Shown piece by piece: positions 63,866-64,000 of a stretch of 64,000 bases of DNA. The translations under genes were made by a program, and so were the position numbers. Position 1 is the stretch's first letter, and every line of letters starts with the position of its first letter. Origin of the DNA: Leptolyngbya sp. FACHB-8 (lineage in GTDB: Bacteria > Cyanobacteriota > Cyanobacteriia > Elainellales > Elainellaceae); the NCBI RefSeq assembly GCF_014695575.1, contig NZ_JACJOO010000084.1:186001-250000 (forward strand). Reading direction: 5' to 3'. The notes beneath the pieces are model-generated. The model was not told where the DNA came from and searched no databases. It was given only the letters and a program-made list of their open reading frames with translations.

Positions 63866-63997
63866 CAGCAATTCTCATTTTGGAATCCAACCCGAAAATA
63901 GCCCGCCTTCGGCGGGCTATTTTCGGGCTTCAAAGCTGAGAGTTCCTGCCCGAAGGGCAGGAACTCTCAGCTTTGAAGCTCATACTGAGAATTGCTG
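63866..63997 (+). mobile_element. Family A element at the window edge
   Basis: CAGCAATTCTCATTTTG (63866) and CATACTGAGAATTGCTG (to 63997) are intact ends. Arm 1 is an 18-bp stem CCCGAAAATAGCCCGCC with TTC loop. Arm 2 is a stem of about 23 bp TTCAAAGCTGAGAGTTCCTG with GAA loop. Left flank ACTTCTTTT; the right flank begins ACT before the window ends, agreeing with a 9-bp duplication so far as visible. Confidence 0.85.
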
Positions 63998-64000
63998 ACT

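Noticed and set aside
1-64000. Intact insertion sequence or prophage
   Set aside because: I found no transposase, integrase or phage structural gene; the mobile-looking elements are all non-coding.

Overview
The window reads as chromosomal DNA of a cyanobacterium, probably filamentous. The octamer GCGATCGC (HIP1) and its core recur dozens of times on both strands. Several genes belong to families that are cyanobacterial or nearly so: a helical carotenoid protein, DUF3318, DUF2301, DUF4278, a Ycf46-like AAA protein and AAA-like signalling ATPases. Base composition is moderate. I see no rRNA, CRISPR array, prophage or intact transposase gene.

Layout. Positions 1-4.7 kb hold an ABC-transporter tail, a helical carotenoid protein, a chromate transporter, a SpoIID/LytB protein and a PadR regulator. 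At 4.8-10.2 kb a coupled minus-strand pair encodes two large AAA-like signalling ATPases. At 10.7-14.6 kb lie a DUF4278 miniprotein, a glycosyltransferase and a secreted repeat protein. At 15.0-17.5 kb a coupled MerR-like / VWA-macro gene pair follows a mobile palindrome. At 17.8-24.1 kb lie a BMP-type lipoprotein, a PAP2 phosphatase and a giant Ig-like/RTX exoprotein. At 24.2-29.0 kb a HAD phosphatase is followed by a minus-strand minor-pseudopilin operon. At 29.7-32.5 kb a truncated response regulator precedes a hybrid histidine kinase. At 32.5-43.3 kb are housekeeping and stress genes: DUF3318, M20 peptidase, DUF2301, SAM hydrolase with HxlR, pirin, glutathionyl-hydroquinone reductase, Dps, UbiD and CYTH. 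At 43.7-50 kb are a GDSL hydrolase, a phytochelatin-synthase-like protease, two pentapeptide-repeat proteins and divergent iron-ABC genes. At 50.3-64 kb are a Ycf46-like ATPase, an S4 protein, signal peptidase I, a flavin reductase, two tRNA-Asp genes, a RecB-like nuclease, a class V aminotransferase, a MATE exporter and the heme A genes ctaA-ctaB.

The most unusual content lies between the genes. More than 40 long, often perfect DNA hairpins (stems 16-36 bp, loops often 3 nt) occupy intergenic gaps. Many fall into families with conserved ends. Family A (about 130 bp) is Y-shaped: a 11-14 bp terminal inverted repeat (CAGCAATTCTCATT) encloses two long hairpin arms. Two copies are bounded by perfect 9-bp direct repeats, a third by an 8/9 match, and the copy at the window edge starts one. 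Family B has the same architecture with 6-7 bp duplications. Families C and D end in TA-YAGCGC and are bounded by TA. Arm sequences differ between copies but stay self-complementary. At least eight apices are exactly GCTTCGC/GCGAAGC, a known ultra-stable DNA mini-hairpin. These look like non-autonomous palindromic mobile elements mobilised in trans. One hairpin lies at the break of a truncated response-regulator gene, one element is nested in another, and one sits between two tRNA-Asp genes.
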